Assembly (NCBI GenBank): GCA_026129405.1
Contig: JAHCID010000004.1
Coordinates: 330,761 to 394,760 of the forward strand
DNA from: a bacterium
GTDB taxonomy: Bacteria; Desulfobacterota; Binatia; DP-6
Reading direction: 5' to 3'
Length of the DNA stretch: 64,000 nt
Both the position numbers and the translations under genes were made by a program. The notes under the pieces are model-generated. The model had not been told where the DNA came from, made no database searches, and worked only from the letters and a program-made list of their open reading frames with translations. Of the stretch, positions 53,906-63,166 are shown one piece after another; position 1 is the stretch's first letter, and each line of letters opens with the position of its first letter.

Positions 53906-55599
53906 GCGAGCCTCCGTCGAGCGAGTGGGGCGGCGGGCGCTGCGGTGGGCTGGCCAGCGTCGGCCGGCGGCGAGCTGCGGGCGCGACGCTCCGCATCTTC
54001 GGCCAGAAAGGCGCGGCGCGCCACCCAGGCTGGCATGCCGAGGAAGCCGGCGCCGGCGAGCGCGGACAGCCACGCCGGCACCCGCTCGGCGGCGAACGAG
54101 GCGCCGAGGGCTGCGCGCGTGACGTGGGTCCACACGTGCCACGCGTCGAAGCGCGGCATGCCGGGCTCGGCCCGATCGCGCGTGACGACGCCGAGGACCA
54201 GGTGGGCGACGAGCGCGAGCGGGATGGTGGCGGCCTGCAGCGCCCCGAGTCGCAGCACGCGGGCCGTCCGCGCGTGTCCGGCGCGTGCGCCGCGCCGGGC
54301 GAGCGCCAGCAGGACGGCCGCCCACGCGAGGTTGCCGGCGAACGCGGCGGCCATTGCCGCCGGCGGCAGCGTCCCGGCGCGGCCGGCGCGTACCTGGCCG
54401 AGGAACCAGCCGTAGGTTTCGATCGCCAGCTGCTGCCGTCCGTCGATCAGCGCGGCGACGAGCCACTGCGCCCCGAGTTGGATCGTCAGCGCGGCGACGG
54501 CGAGGGGCCAGGCGAGGAGGATGAGGGCGGGGAGGCGCGCCGCGCGGGTGCCGGGCGTCCCGGCACGGGGGCCGGTCGCACGCGCGACGGCGGCGTCGAA
54601 CGCCCAGGCGAGGTAGCCGAGCCACAGCGCCAGCCACGCCGTCTGCCCCGTCCACGACCAGGCGCCGGGAGTGAGCGTCCACGCCCAGACGCCGAGGAGC
54701 GGCACGACGAGCGCCGCGACCGCGAGCTCGACGCCGCCGGGGCGCGGGGACGCGGTCTGCGGTCGCACGGCCGCGAGCGGCGTGACCGTGTGCCGCTCCG
54801 CGCACAGCCGCCAGCACACCATGCCGATGGGGAGGAGGAAGAAGATCGCGGTGCCGACGATGCGGATCCAGGCCGGCACCTGGCCGCCGGCGTCGAGCGT
54901 CCCGAGGAGGGCGGTGAAGATCCCTGGCCAGACGCCGAGCCCGGTGCCGCCGGCGAGCACGAAGTAGCCGAGCAGCGCGATCGGCGCGGTGGCGGCCTGC
55001 AGCGAGGCGAGCCGGAAGGCGCGCGCCACCGCCGGCTGCGCGCGGCGCAGGGTGCCCGTGCCGATGCGCATCGCGACGCCCGCCCACAGCACGTCGCCGA
55101 GCATGGGCGCGCAGGCGACGGTCGCGAACGGATGCCGCTCGTCGTCGAGCCCGAGGACGCGACGCGAGAACCAGCTGAGCGGATCGTCGCTCATGCCCAC
55201 CGCGACGGCGTAGGGCGCGGTGTCGATCATGCCGCGCAGCCAGCCGACGAACGTCGGGTCGGCCTGCCCGTGGTGGTAGAGCAGCAGGTTCACGCCGAGC
55301 TGCGTCCAGGTCTCGGCGACGACCGTCAGGGGCGCGAGGGCGACCGCCGCGAGCACGAAGACCAGCCCGGCCCGGCCACCCGCGCCTTCCTCCTGCCGCG
55401 GCCCCCGGCCCGGCCCGGTCGCGGCCAGGGCCTCGAAGAAGGATTCGAGGGCGACGAGCCATGCGCTCGTCCACAGCAGCTGACCGAGGAGGTCGGCCCC
55501 GGCGATCGGTGCGCGGCCGGCGATCCAGGCGGCCAGGCCGAGCGCGACGAGGACGCCGGGAGCCAGACCGGCCCGCACGGGGGAGGAGGAGTCGTCCAT
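53902..55599 (-). CDS. Polytopic membrane protein with internal duplication, unknown family
   Basis: 565 aa with about 12 hydrophobic segments. Two halves are related: RAFRLASLQAATAPIALLGY in the first and RVLRLGALQAATIPLALVAH in the second. Likewise LAPLTVVAETWTQLGVNLLL and VAALTIQLGAQWLVAAL, and PAWIRIVGTAIFF with PAWLSALAGAGFL. I recognise no transporter family. It could transport or cofactor-deliver for the di-iron oxidase encoded immediately downstream (4-base overlap). Upstream (55600-56003) no co-directional gene is seen. Confidence 0.82.
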   Translation of the reverse strand: MDDSSSPVRAGLAPGVLVALGLAAWIAGRAPIAGADLLGQLLWTSAWLVALESFFEALAATGPGRGPRQEEGAGGRAGLVFVLAAVALAPLTVVAETWTQLGVNLLLYHHGQADPTFVGWLRGMIDTAPYAVAVGMSDDPLSWFSRRVLGLDDERHPFATVACAPMLGDVLWAGVAMRIGTGTLRRAQPAVARAFRLASLQAATAPIALLGYFVLAGGTGLGVWPGIFTALLGTLDAGGQVPAWIRIVGTAIFFLLPIGMVCWRLCAERHTVTPLAAVRPQTASPRPGGVELAVAALVVPLLGVWAWTLTPGAWSWTGQTAWLALWLGYLAWAFDAAVARATGPRAGTPGTRAARLPALILLAWPLAVAALTIQLGAQWLVAALIDGRQQLAIETYGWFLGQVRAGRAGTLPPAAMAAAFAGNLAWAAVLLALARRGARAGHARTARVLRLGALQAATIPLALVAHLVLGVVTRDRAEPGMPRFDAWHVWTHVTRAALGASFAAERVPAWLSALAGAGFLGMPAWVARRAFLAEDAERRARSSPPADAGQPTAAPAAPLARRRLA

Positions 55600-56003
55600 C
55601 CTTCGCAGCTCTGGGAGCCCTTTCGTGGTGACACGGGTCTAGTCGGGTTTCCAGCCCGCGCCGAATGTGCGGTGCGCGACTGCATGCAGGGTCGGCTATC
55701 TCGCCCCGGGCGGCGGGAGCGCGGAGGCGGGGGAGGCGTCGATCACGCCAGGCGAGGCGTTCTGCTCCGGCGGCCCGCGCCCGGGCCGGCGCGAGCGGCG
55801 GATGCGGCAGGCCCGACGGCGTCTCGTCGCGTGTCGTGGCGGCGGCGTCGTCGCGTGGTGCGGCGTCGCCGTGCGCGCCGCACGCGGCGACGCTCCGGCG
55901 CCGTGACGGCGCCGCGCGCGGGTGGCGGCTCGCCGCGTGCCGCCGCGTCGCGTGCGTCGAGCGTACGCTGGCATTCGCCGGCGTTCGGGGTAAAGACGAT
56001 CCG
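55600..56003. other. 404-base divergent intergenic region upstream of speA
   Basis: It should hold promoters for the membrane-protein operon (minus) and speA (plus). Visible structure: a self-complementary ctgcatgcag (55680-55689) and a perfect hairpin ggcgccg-tga-cggcgcc (55897-55913) about 90 bases before the speA ATG. No SpeA leader peptide or polyamine riboswitch is recognised. No convincing gene is present. Confidence 0.5.
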
Positions 56004-57938
56004 ATGGCACGGGTGAAGGATGCGGCGCTCCAGAGCGAGCTGCGGGCGTGGACGGTCCGCGACTCGATGGAGCTCTACAACATCAACGGATGGGGCCGCG
56101 GCTTCTTCACGATCAACGAGGCAGGCAACGTCGAGGTCACGCCCGCAGGCCCCGGCTCGACGCGCATCGACCTCAAGAAGCTGGTCGACGACCTCTGCTC
56201 GCGCGGGCTCCGCCTGCCGCTCCTGATCCGCTTCTCCGACATCCTGCGCACGCGCGTCGAGCAGCTCTCCGGTGCCTTTCGTCAGGCGATCGCCGACAAC
56301 GACTACAAGGGCCGCTACCTCGGCGTGTACCCGATCAAGGTGAACCAGGCGCGGCACGTGGTCGAGGAGCTGATCGAGTACGGCCGCCGCTCGAACCTCG
56401 GCCTCGAGGCGGGCTCGAAGCCCGAGCTGCTGGTGGCGCTGGCGCTCCAGGACAACCCGGACGCGCTGATCCTCTGCAACGGCTACAAGGACCGCGCCTA
56501 CATCGAGACGGCGCTGCTCGCGCAGAAGCTCGGCCGCAAGGTCATCATCATCGTCGACCAGATGGCCGAGGTCGACACGATCATCGCCACCGCGCGCGAC
56601 CTCGACGTACGGCCGGTGCTCGGCGTGCGCGCGCGCCTGTCGACGAAGGGCGCGGGCAAGTGGGTCGAGTCGACCGGCGACCGCTCGAAGTTCGGCCTCA
56701 CCACCTCCGAGATGGTCACCGCGGTCGAGAAGCTGCGCGCCGCGAACCTGCTCGACTCCCTGCAGCTCCTGCACTTTCACATCGGCTCGCAGATCACCGC
56801 CATCCGCGCCATCAAGGACGCGCTGCGCGAGGCGAGCCGCATCTTCGTCGAGCTCTACGCGCTCGGCGCCCACATGAGGTACATGGACTGCGGCGGCGGG
56901 CTCGGCGTCGACTACGACGGCAGCCAGACGAACTTCCACTCCTCGGTGAACTACACGCTCGAGGAGTACGCGGCGGACGTCGTCAGCCAGATCGCCGAGG
57001 CGTGCGACCAGCATCACGTGCCGCACCCCGACATCGTCACCGAGTCGGGGCGTGCCATGGTCGCGCACCACTCGGTGCTGGTGTTCAACGTGCTGGGCAC
57101 CAACGAGATGCTGATGGGGCAGATGCCCGAGCCGGTCGCCGAGGACGAGCACCGCATCATCCACTCGCTCTGGGAGACGTTCACCGGCGTCTCGCGCAAG
57201 AACTTCCAGGAGGCGTACCACGACGCCCTCCAGCTGAAGGAAGAGGCGATCACCGCCTTCACGCTCGGCGTGATCGATTTGAAGGGCCGCGCCCGCGCCG
57301 AGGAGCTGTTCTACGCCACGGTCGAGAAGATCCTGAAGGTCGTGCGCGACCTCGAGTACGTGCCCGACGAGCTCGAGGGTCTCGAGCGGCAGGTGTCGGA
57401 CACGTTCTACTGCAACTTCTCGCTCTTCCAGTCGCTGCCCGACCACTGGGCGGTGCGCCAGCTCTTCCCGACGCTGCCGATCCATCGCCTGAACCGCCCG
57501 CCGCAGCGCCGCGCCGTGCTCGCCGACCTCACCTGCGACAGCGACGGCAAGATGGACCAGTTCATCGACCTGCGCGACGTGAAGCACTTCCTCGAGCTGC
57601 ACCAGCCGAACGGCGAGCCGTACCTGATCGGCAGCTTCCTCGTCGGCGCCTACCAGGAGATCCTGGGCGACCTGCACAACCTCTTCGGCGACACCGACGC
57701 CGTCCACGTCCGCCTCGACGGCGACGCCTACCGCGTCGAGCACGTCGTCGAGGGCGACTCGGTCGCCGAGGTGCTGTCGTACGTGCAGTACTCGAAGCAG
57801 GATCTGATCGCGCGCGTGCGCCGCGCCACCGAGGTCGCGCTGCGCGACGGACGCCTCACGCCCGCCGAGTCGGGCCGCCTCATGCGCCGGTACGAGGAAG
57901 CCCTCCAGGGCTATACGTACCTGACCGTCGACGCGTAG
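56004..57938 (+). CDS. speA: Biosynthetic arginine decarboxylase
   Basis: 644 aa, full length for the SpeA family. It decarboxylates L-arginine to agmatine for polyamine synthesis with PLP. The motifs are GVYPIKVNQARHVVEELI (PLP Lys112), LLHFHIGSQITAIRAIKDAL, MRYMDCGGGLGVDYDGSQTN, VTESGRAMVAHHSVLVFNV and, near the C terminus, LTCDSDGKMDQFIDL with the Cys/Asp of the dimer active site. The ATG is preceded by taaagacgatccg and a plausible upstream region. No agmatinase or speB-like gene is adjacent. Confidence 0.95.
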   Translation: MARVKDAALQSELRAWTVRDSMELYNINGWGRGFFTINEAGNVEVTPAGPGSTRIDLKKLVDDLCSRGLRLPLLIRFSDILRTRVEQLSGAFRQAIADNDYKGRYLGVYPIKVNQARHVVEELIEYGRRSNLGLEAGSKPELLVALALQDNPDALILCNGYKDRAYIETALLAQKLGRKVIIIVDQMAEVDTIIATARDLDVRPVLGVRARLSTKGAGKWVESTGDRSKFGLTTSEMVTAVEKLRAANLLDSLQLLHFHIGSQITAIRAIKDALREASRIFVELYALGAHMRYMDCGGGLGVDYDGSQTNFHSSVNYTLEEYAADVVSQIAEACDQHHVPHPDIVTESGRAMVAHHSVLVFNVLGTNEMLMGQMPEPVAEDEHRIIHSLWETFTGVSRKNFQEAYHDALQLKEEAITAFTLGVIDLKGRARAEELFYATVEKILKVVRDLEYVPDELEGLERQVSDTFYCNFSLFQSLPDHWAVRQLFPTLPIHRLNRPPQRRAVLADLTCDSDGKMDQFIDLRDVKHFLELHQPNGEPYLIGSFLVGAYQEILGDLHNLFGDTDAVHVRLDGDAYRVEHVVEGDSVAEVLSYVQYSKQDLIARVRRATEVALRDGRLTPAESGRLMRRYEEALQGYTYLTVDA

Positions 57939-57951
57939 GTCGCGCCGCCGC

Positions 57952-59031
57952 TCAGGGCGTCGCGACCGGCCGCACCTCGACGGCGAGCGGCTGGTCGAGC
58001 ATGGCCAGCGCGGCCCGCTCGTCGCCGGGCCGATAGGGCCGGCCCAGGACGACCATGGCGACGCGCAGGTCGTAGGCACCCGCCTCCTGCATGCGCGTCA
58101 TGTCGCGCAGGCTGTAGCCCGCGGCGAGGCGGCCGTCGGCCTGGCCGAGCACCGACGCACGGGTGATGCCCCAACGCCGCCAGGCGTCGGGGATGTCGAA
58201 GGCGTGCAGGTAGGTGCCGCCCGGGCCGTCGATGACGAACCACTCCGGGTCGGCGGCGTTCACCGTCCCCTGCGGCGCGGTCGCGAGGGCGAGGCCGTCG
58301 GGGTGGGCGGCGTCGACGTAACGGCTGCCGGCCGCGGAGGCGTCGAGGATGGCCTTGCCCTCGAACTCGAAGGCGCGCAGCAGCCGCAGCACGACCGCGG
58401 GCACCTTGAAGGTCGAGGGAGTGACGATCGCGTTCGGGTAGTAGTACGTCAGCACGTCGCCCGCCGGCGCGTCGGGAAGGAGCGCGCCCAGCTCGAGCGA
58501 CTGCCGCGCCCGCACGATCGAGCGCACGGGTCCGTTGCGCACGCCCTCGATCACCGTCGTGAAGCTCTCCTCGGTGAGCTGCGGGCTCCAGCTGGTCACC
58601 AGCATCGCGAACGTAGGCGCGATGCGTAGGCTCATGCGCGAGACGAGGAGATGCGCCAGCGAACCGCCCGGGCCGGTGGTGGCGAGGTCGGTGAGGAAGT
58701 TGCGGCCGGGGGGATAGCGGACGCTGTAGGCGGCGGCGTCGACGCGGTAGCGGGCACGGTCGTAGGTGGCGTTCGGGGGCCGCTCGGGCGCGGCGGCGTC
58801 GGGGGCGTGCACGAGGTAGGCGAAGCCGCGCGCCCCGGTCGCCGCGTCGGACACCTCCACCTCCATGGCGTGGTCGCGGGCGGGCAGGGCGGCGGGCGCG
58901 ATCCGCTCGCCCAGATCGTTCGCCATGAAGACGAGCGCGTCGTCGTCGTCGAACGCACGGCCGACGCCCTGGACGTCGCCCTCGACGACGATGCGGCCGC
59001 GGGCGTCGCGCTGGTCGACCTGGAACGGCAC
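57952..59031 (-). CDS. Secreted protein of unknown family; first canonical start lies inside the mature region
   Basis: The first canonical start, GTG at 59031, gives 359 aa (PFQVDQRDARGRIVVEGDVQ...). The open frame extends upstream to 59253 and encodes a signal-peptide-like RYVLGSLWLALLLARAGDAD followed by an expected mature part (LLATLPDRDPASYRLYVARD). No ATG, GTG or TTG lies between the stop and 59031; ATC at 59226 or CTG at 59202 would be the only way to include it. A beta-rich fold with SFTTVIEGVRNGPVRSIVRA is visible but I recognise no family. Translation start and export are unresolved. Confidence 0.75.
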   Translation of the reverse strand: MPFQVDQRDARGRIVVEGDVQGVGRAFDDDDALVFMANDLGERIAPAALPARDHAMEVEVSDAATGARGFAYLVHAPDAAAPERPPNATYDRARYRVDAAAYSVRYPPGRNFLTDLATTGPGGSLAHLLVSRMSLRIAPTFAMLVTSWSPQLTEESFTTVIEGVRNGPVRSIVRARQSLELGALLPDAPAGDVLTYYYPNAIVTPSTFKVPAVVLRLLRAFEFEGKAILDASAAGSRYVDAAHPDGLALATAPQGTVNAADPEWFVIDGPGGTYLHAFDIPDAWRRWGITRASVLGQADGRLAAGYSLRDMTRMQEAGAYDLRVAMVVLGRPYRPGDERAALAMLDQPLAVEVRPVATP

Positions 59032-59311
59032 CGCGGTGATGCCGCCGTCGCGCGCGACGTAGAGCCGGTAGCTCGCCGGGTCACGGTCGGGCAGCGTCGC
59101 GAGCAGCCGCGTGTCGACGGTGACCGGATCGAGCTCGCGGCTCTGCGCGAGCGGCGTGGCGTCGGCGTCGCCGGCGCGTGCCAGCAGGAGGGCGAGCCAC
59201 AGCGATCCGAGGACGTACCGCGTGATGTGGGCATAGCGCCGTCGGCGGACCGCTTACCAGCCCCCGGCGGCGAAGAAGGCGCGGCGCGGGGGGACCGCGC
59301 CGCGCCGACGG

Positions 59312-60433
59312 TCAGATCAGGCCGTAGAGCCTGGCCGCGTTCTCGGCGCACATCTTGCGCCGCTCCGGGGCGGGCACGTCGCGCATCATGTCGTCGACCA
59401 CCCGGCGCGTCTCCGGCCAGTCGCAGCCGTGGTGCGGGTAGTCCGACGACCACATGATGTTGTCGACGCCGAGCACGTGGCGGTTCTTCACGGCGTAGTT
59501 GTCGATCATGAACGACGAGCGCCAGTTGCGGCGGTAGTAGAAGCTCGGCTCGTGCTTCAGCTTCACCGGCAGCCACCAGCGGTTGCGCCACCAGCGGTCG
59601 TCGAGCTGCTCCAGGATGTAGGGCACCCAGCCGCTGCCGGCCTCGACCATCACCCAGGTGAGGTCGGGGAAGCGGTCGTGGACGCCCGAGCTGATGATCT
59701 CGGGCAGGTCGGTGATGAAGTTCGCCGCGCCGACGTTGGCGAGGCCGGTGAGGTCGTCGCCGCGCGCGCCCTTCGGCTTCGGCTTCGCGATCTGGCGCAT
59801 GACGCGCACGTGGAAGTGGACCGGCACCTTGTTCGCCTGCGCGGCGGCCCAGAACTCGTCGTCCTCGGGCCGGATGACGCTGCCGACGCTCGGGAACGTG
59901 TTCAGCCACACGCCGCGAAAGCCCATCTTGAGGCAGCGCTCCATCTCGGCGATGGCGGCCTTCACGCCGAGGGCCGGGATGCACGCGAGGCCGATCAGGC
60001 GGGAGGGATCGACCGACATGACCTCTTCGGCGAGCCAGTTGTTGTAGGCCTGCACGCCGGCGAGGTGGAACTCGGGATCGTCGTCCGAGAAGAAGTGGCT
60101 CATCATGCGCGCCGAGCCGAAGAGCACCTCGGCGTCGACGCCGTCCTGATCCTGCTCCTCGAGGCGCGGCCCGCCGCGGAAGTTGCCCTGGTTGGCCGCC
60201 GCGAACGTGACGCCCGTCCAGCGCACCTCCTCGTGCTTGCGGCCGGCCGAGGCGTAGATGCCGATCGGGGCCGGCGCGATCCCGGGGGCGAACTGCCAGG
60301 CCTCGCCGCCCTCGCCGTCGGGCACCACCGTCGGCACCTTGTGGTGGAACTTCTTCGGGACGTACGTCGTCCAGATGTGGGGTGGCTCGAGGACGTGGGA
60401 ATCGGCGGAGATCAGGTTGTACTCACGGGCCAT
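59312..60433 (-). CDS. Amidohydrolase family protein (Amidohydro_2)
   Basis: 373 aa from the ATG with GGAGGA upstream. The TIM-barrel metal motifs are ISADSHVLEPPHIW (DxH), VPVHFHVRVMRQI, WVMVEAGSGWVPYILEQLD and MWSSDYPHHGCDWPE with the final Asp. The family includes decarboxylases of 2-pyrone, resorcylate and related aromatics. The substrate is unknown. It is preceded by a promoter with a TetR-type palindrome (60459-60488) and lies between the GNAT gene and the unrecognised secreted protein, all on the minus strand. Confidence 0.92.
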   Translation of the reverse strand: MAREYNLISADSHVLEPPHIWTTYVPKKFHHKVPTVVPDGEGGEAWQFAPGIAPAPIGIYASAGRKHEEVRWTGVTFAAANQGNFRGGPRLEEQDQDGVDAEVLFGSARMMSHFFSDDDPEFHLAGVQAYNNWLAEEVMSVDPSRLIGLACIPALGVKAAIAEMERCLKMGFRGVWLNTFPSVGSVIRPEDDEFWAAAQANKVPVHFHVRVMRQIAKPKPKGARGDDLTGLANVGAANFITDLPEIISSGVHDRFPDLTWVMVEAGSGWVPYILEQLDDRWWRNRWWLPVKLKHEPSFYYRRNWRSSFMIDNYAVKNRHVLGVDNIMWSSDYPHHGCDWPETRRVVDDMMRDVPAPERRKMCAENAARLYGLI

Positions 60434-60458
60434 CGTGCGCGCTCCTCCAGTGCGTCGG

Positions 60459-60488
60459 AACATACGAACAAACGATCGTTCGCATCAA
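60459..60488 (-). promoter_or_regulatory. Sigma70-like promoter with TetR-type operator in the spacer (amidohydrolase)
   Basis: Read on the minus strand: -35 TTGATG (60488-60483), an 18-base spacer containing cgaacgatcgtttgttcg, and -10 TATGTT (60464-60459). The core aacgatcgtt (60471-60480) is a perfect palindrome. It shares AACGNNCGTT with the operator at 31516-31527. Confidence 0.55.
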
Positions 60489-61324
60489 GGGGTGAAGAGC
60501 CAGTCGATCGTGTCGCCCGCCGGCCGGAAGCCGACGCGCCGGTAGAGCGCGTTCGCCGGCCGGTTGGCGCGCTCGGTCGACAGCGTGCACCAGCGCGCGC
60601 CGGCCGCGAGGCGCGCGTCGCAGCAGGCCGCCACCAGCGCCCCGGTATAGCCGCGGCGGCGGCGCTCCGGGGGCGCGTATACGAGCGCCAGCCGCCAGAG
60701 GTGCGGCGTGCCGGGGGCGAGGCGGACCATCGCCGCGGGGCCGCCGTCGTCCCATACGACGAGGAGCCCGGCGTCGAGCGCTGCGACGACGTACGCGACC
60801 GCCTCGTCGGCGTCCGCGTCGTCGCCGACGTCGGCCGCGAAGGCGCGGGTCCAGGCGACCAGCGTGGCGCCCTCGGCCGCCGTCGCCGGGCGGCAGTGGC
60901 CGCGGGGAAGGGGCCGCCAGGCGACGCGGTCGAGGACGTAGCGGACCTGGCGCCGGCCGGACCGCACGGTCACGCCGGCGCAGGCCCGCCAGCGCGCCGC
61001 GAAGGCGCCGGCCGCGTCCGCGTCGCCGAAGACGCCGGGCACGTCCCAGCCGGCCGCATGCACCAGGTCGACGACGGCCGCGATCGCGGCGACGGGCGCG
61101 TCGACGACGATCCACTTGCGCGGCGGCGTCTGCACGGCGACCGCGACCACCGCGCCGGTACCGTCGGCGACGGTGAGGAGACGCGCCGCCGCCTCCTCGG
61201 CCGGGTGCGCCGCGAGCCGCGTCGTCACCGCCAGCACGAGGTCGCAATCGACCTCGCGCGCCGCCAGCCAGGCCCCGGCCCGGGCGCGGAACGCTGCGAC
61301 GGTCGCATGCCGCTCGACGCGCGT
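60485..61324 (-). CDS. GNAT family acetyltransferase, apparently starting at ACG
   Basis: 279 aa if begun at ACG (61324-61322). The first canonical start, GTG at 61237, would lose the N-terminal RVERHATVAAFRARAGAW, which matches the family opening. Exactly one base after the ligase stop, the ACG has GGAGG (61335-61331) upstream at 6 bases, as good as any ribosome site in the window. GNAT features are WDVPGVFGDADAAGAFAARW, LALVYAPPERRRRGYTGALV (acetyl-CoA loop, Q/RxxGxG/A) and LSTERANRPANALYRRVGF. It acetylates an amine; substrate unknown. It is the last gene of the ligase operon. Confidence 0.82.
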   Translation of the reverse strand, partial: TRVERHATVAAFRARAGAWLAAREVDCDLVLAVTTRLAAHPAEEAAARLLTVADGTGAVVAVAVQTPPRKWIVVDAPVAAIAAVVDLVHAAGWDVPGVFGDADAAGAFAARWRACAGVTVRSGRRQVRYVLDRVAWRPLPRGHCRPATAAEGATLVAWTRAFAADVGDDADADEAVAYVVAALDAGLLVVWDDGGPAAMVRLAPGTPHLWRLALVYAPPERRRRGYTGALVAACCDARLAAGARWCTLSTERANRPANALYRRVGFRPAGDTIDWLFTP

Positions 61325-61325
61325 C

Positions 61326-62981
61326 CTACGCCTCCAGCCGGCCGAGGTTGCCCGCGCGCGCGAAGTGCGCGCGCAGCGTCGTGAGGTCGGCGGCGCCGAA
61401 GCGGCGGTAGGTGTCGGCGCCGCGCGGCCGCCACCACAGCGGGTCCGGGCCGTCGACGCCGAGGAACTTCTCGCGCTGCAGCTCGCGCTTCAGCACCTTG
61501 TTGGTCTCCGAGCGCCTCAGCTCGGGGACGATGCGTACGAAGGTCGGCGCCCACTTCGGCGACAGGTCGGGCTGGGCGGCGAGGAAGGCGGTGAAGGCAC
61601 CGGGCTCGAACCCCGCGCCCGCGCGCAGCTGGAGCGCCGCCATGACGCGGTCGCCCGCCTCGGCGTCCGGCACGCCGTAGACCGCCGCCATCAGCACGTC
61701 GGGGTGTCGCGCCAGGATCTGCTCGACGGGCCGGGCGAGGAAGTTCTCGCCGTCCACGCGCAGCCACTCGACGTCGCGGCCGGCGAAGTACACGTAGCCC
61801 TGCGCGTCGCGGTAGCCGAGGTCGCCGGTGTGGAAGCGCCCGCCGCGCGTGCGCTGTGCGGTCGCCTCGTCGTTCTTGTAGTAGCCCTCGAACATGCCGG
61901 TGCCCGCGGTGTTGACGATCTCGCCGATCGCCTCGGGGTTTCGCAGCCGGCCTTGCGCGTCGAGCTCGGCGAGCGGGCACTCGTTGCCGTCCTCGTCGAG
62001 GATGACGACGCCGTACCCCGCGAGACCGAGCGCGCCCGGCGGGTCGCCGTCGCTGCGCGTGAACGTGACCCCGACCTCGCTGGCGCCGTAGCCGTCGATC
62101 ACGCGGCAGCCGAAGCGGCGCCCGAAGGCGTCGAGGTACTGGCGCGGACCCTCGTTGCCGTAGGCGAGGCGCAGCGGGTTGTCGGCGTCGTCGGGCCGCT
62201 CGGGCGTGTCCATGACGTAGGCGAGCGGGCTGCCGACGTAGTTGAAGAGCGTGCAGCCGTAGCGGCGCACGTCGGCGAGGAAGCGGCTCTTCGAGAAGCG
62301 GCGCGCGAGCACGAGGGTGCACGGCGCCGCCAGCGCGACGCCCAGGCTCAGGATCTGCGCGTTCGAGTGGAAGAGCGGCATGGCGCAGTAGACCACGTCG
62401 TCGGGCGTCGCACCGGCCATCATGTGCACCGCGCCGTGCGCCATCATGGTGAGCTTGCCGTGGCCGCGCACGACGCCTTTCGGCCCGGCGGTCGTGCCCG
62501 AGGTGAAGACGAGGATGCAGAGGTCGTCGGGGTCGACGGCGACGCCCGGATCGGTCGCGGGCAGCGCCGCGAGCGCGTCCGGCAGGTCGCGCTCGGCCAC
62601 GAAGACGATCGGCGCCGGATCGGCGGGCGCATCGGCGAGCAGCGGGGCGAAGGACGGCTCGGTGACGACGAGCTGGCAGTCGCTGTAGGCGACGTCGCGC
62701 GCGAGGTGCTCGCCCCGCCGCGTCGGGTTGAGGCCCACGACGGCGGCGCCCGCGAGGCCGGCGCCGAGCTGTGCGAACACGAACTCCGGCCGGTTCTCGA
62801 GCAGCAGCCCCACGTGGAAGGGGCGGGCGGGGTCGCGGCGCGCGCGGAAGAGATGCGCGAAGCGGGCGGACTCGGACAGCGTCTCGGCGAACGTCCAGCT
62901 GCGGTCGCCGTCGCGCAGGAAGACGCGCGACGCACGCGCCGGATCCGCGGCGTGCTGCCGCAGCAGGTCGGCATAGGACAT
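61326..62981 (-). CDS. AMP-dependent acyl-CoA synthetase, FATP/FadD17-like
   Basis: 551 aa from the MSYADLLRQH start; an ATG 12 codons upstream lacks support. Adenylate-forming motifs are LVFTSGTTAGPKGVVRGHGK, YGNEGPRQYLDAFGRRFGCR, VIDGYGASEVG, RFHTGDLGYRDAQGYVYFAG and SETNKVLKRELQREKF. The GNEGPRQYL and YGASE patterns point to the very-long-chain/FATP branch (FadD17-like). It activates a fatty or steroid-side-chain acid. It is coupled to the GNAT gene (1-base separation). An SDR is encoded upstream on the same strand. Confidence 0.92.
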   Translation of the reverse strand: MSYADLLRQHAADPARASRVFLRDGDRSWTFAETLSESARFAHLFRARRDPARPFHVGLLLENRPEFVFAQLGAGLAGAAVVGLNPTRRGEHLARDVAYSDCQLVVTEPSFAPLLADAPADPAPIVFVAERDLPDALAALPATDPGVAVDPDDLCILVFTSGTTAGPKGVVRGHGKLTMMAHGAVHMMAGATPDDVVYCAMPLFHSNAQILSLGVALAAPCTLVLARRFSKSRFLADVRRYGCTLFNYVGSPLAYVMDTPERPDDADNPLRLAYGNEGPRQYLDAFGRRFGCRVIDGYGASEVGVTFTRSDGDPPGALGLAGYGVVILDEDGNECPLAELDAQGRLRNPEAIGEIVNTAGTGMFEGYYKNDEATAQRTRGGRFHTGDLGYRDAQGYVYFAGRDVEWLRVDGENFLARPVEQILARHPDVLMAAVYGVPDAEAGDRVMAALQLRAGAGFEPGAFTAFLAAQPDLSPKWAPTFVRIVPELRRSETNKVLKRELQREKFLGVDGPDPLWWRPRGADTYRRFGAADLTTLRAHFARAGNLGRLEA

Positions 62982-63166
62982 GCGGCGGGTGAAGCATGCG
63001 CCGCGACGTGCCGGCAAGCGGCGCGCGCGTCGACTCGCCGGGCCGGGCCTGCGGCGCGGTTTCGTAACGCCGTTCCGGAATCGGGCGGCGCGCGAAGGAG
63101 GCGGCGATCGGGGTCGTGCTGCCGTACTTCGCGATCGAGATCTGCCGCCTGCGGCCCGCAGCGACG

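Noticed and set aside
62982..63166. Possible short gene remnant (EAAIGVVLPYFAIEICRL) between the ligase and the SDR
   Set aside because: Only about 20 codons look protein-like and no family is recognisable; too little to call.
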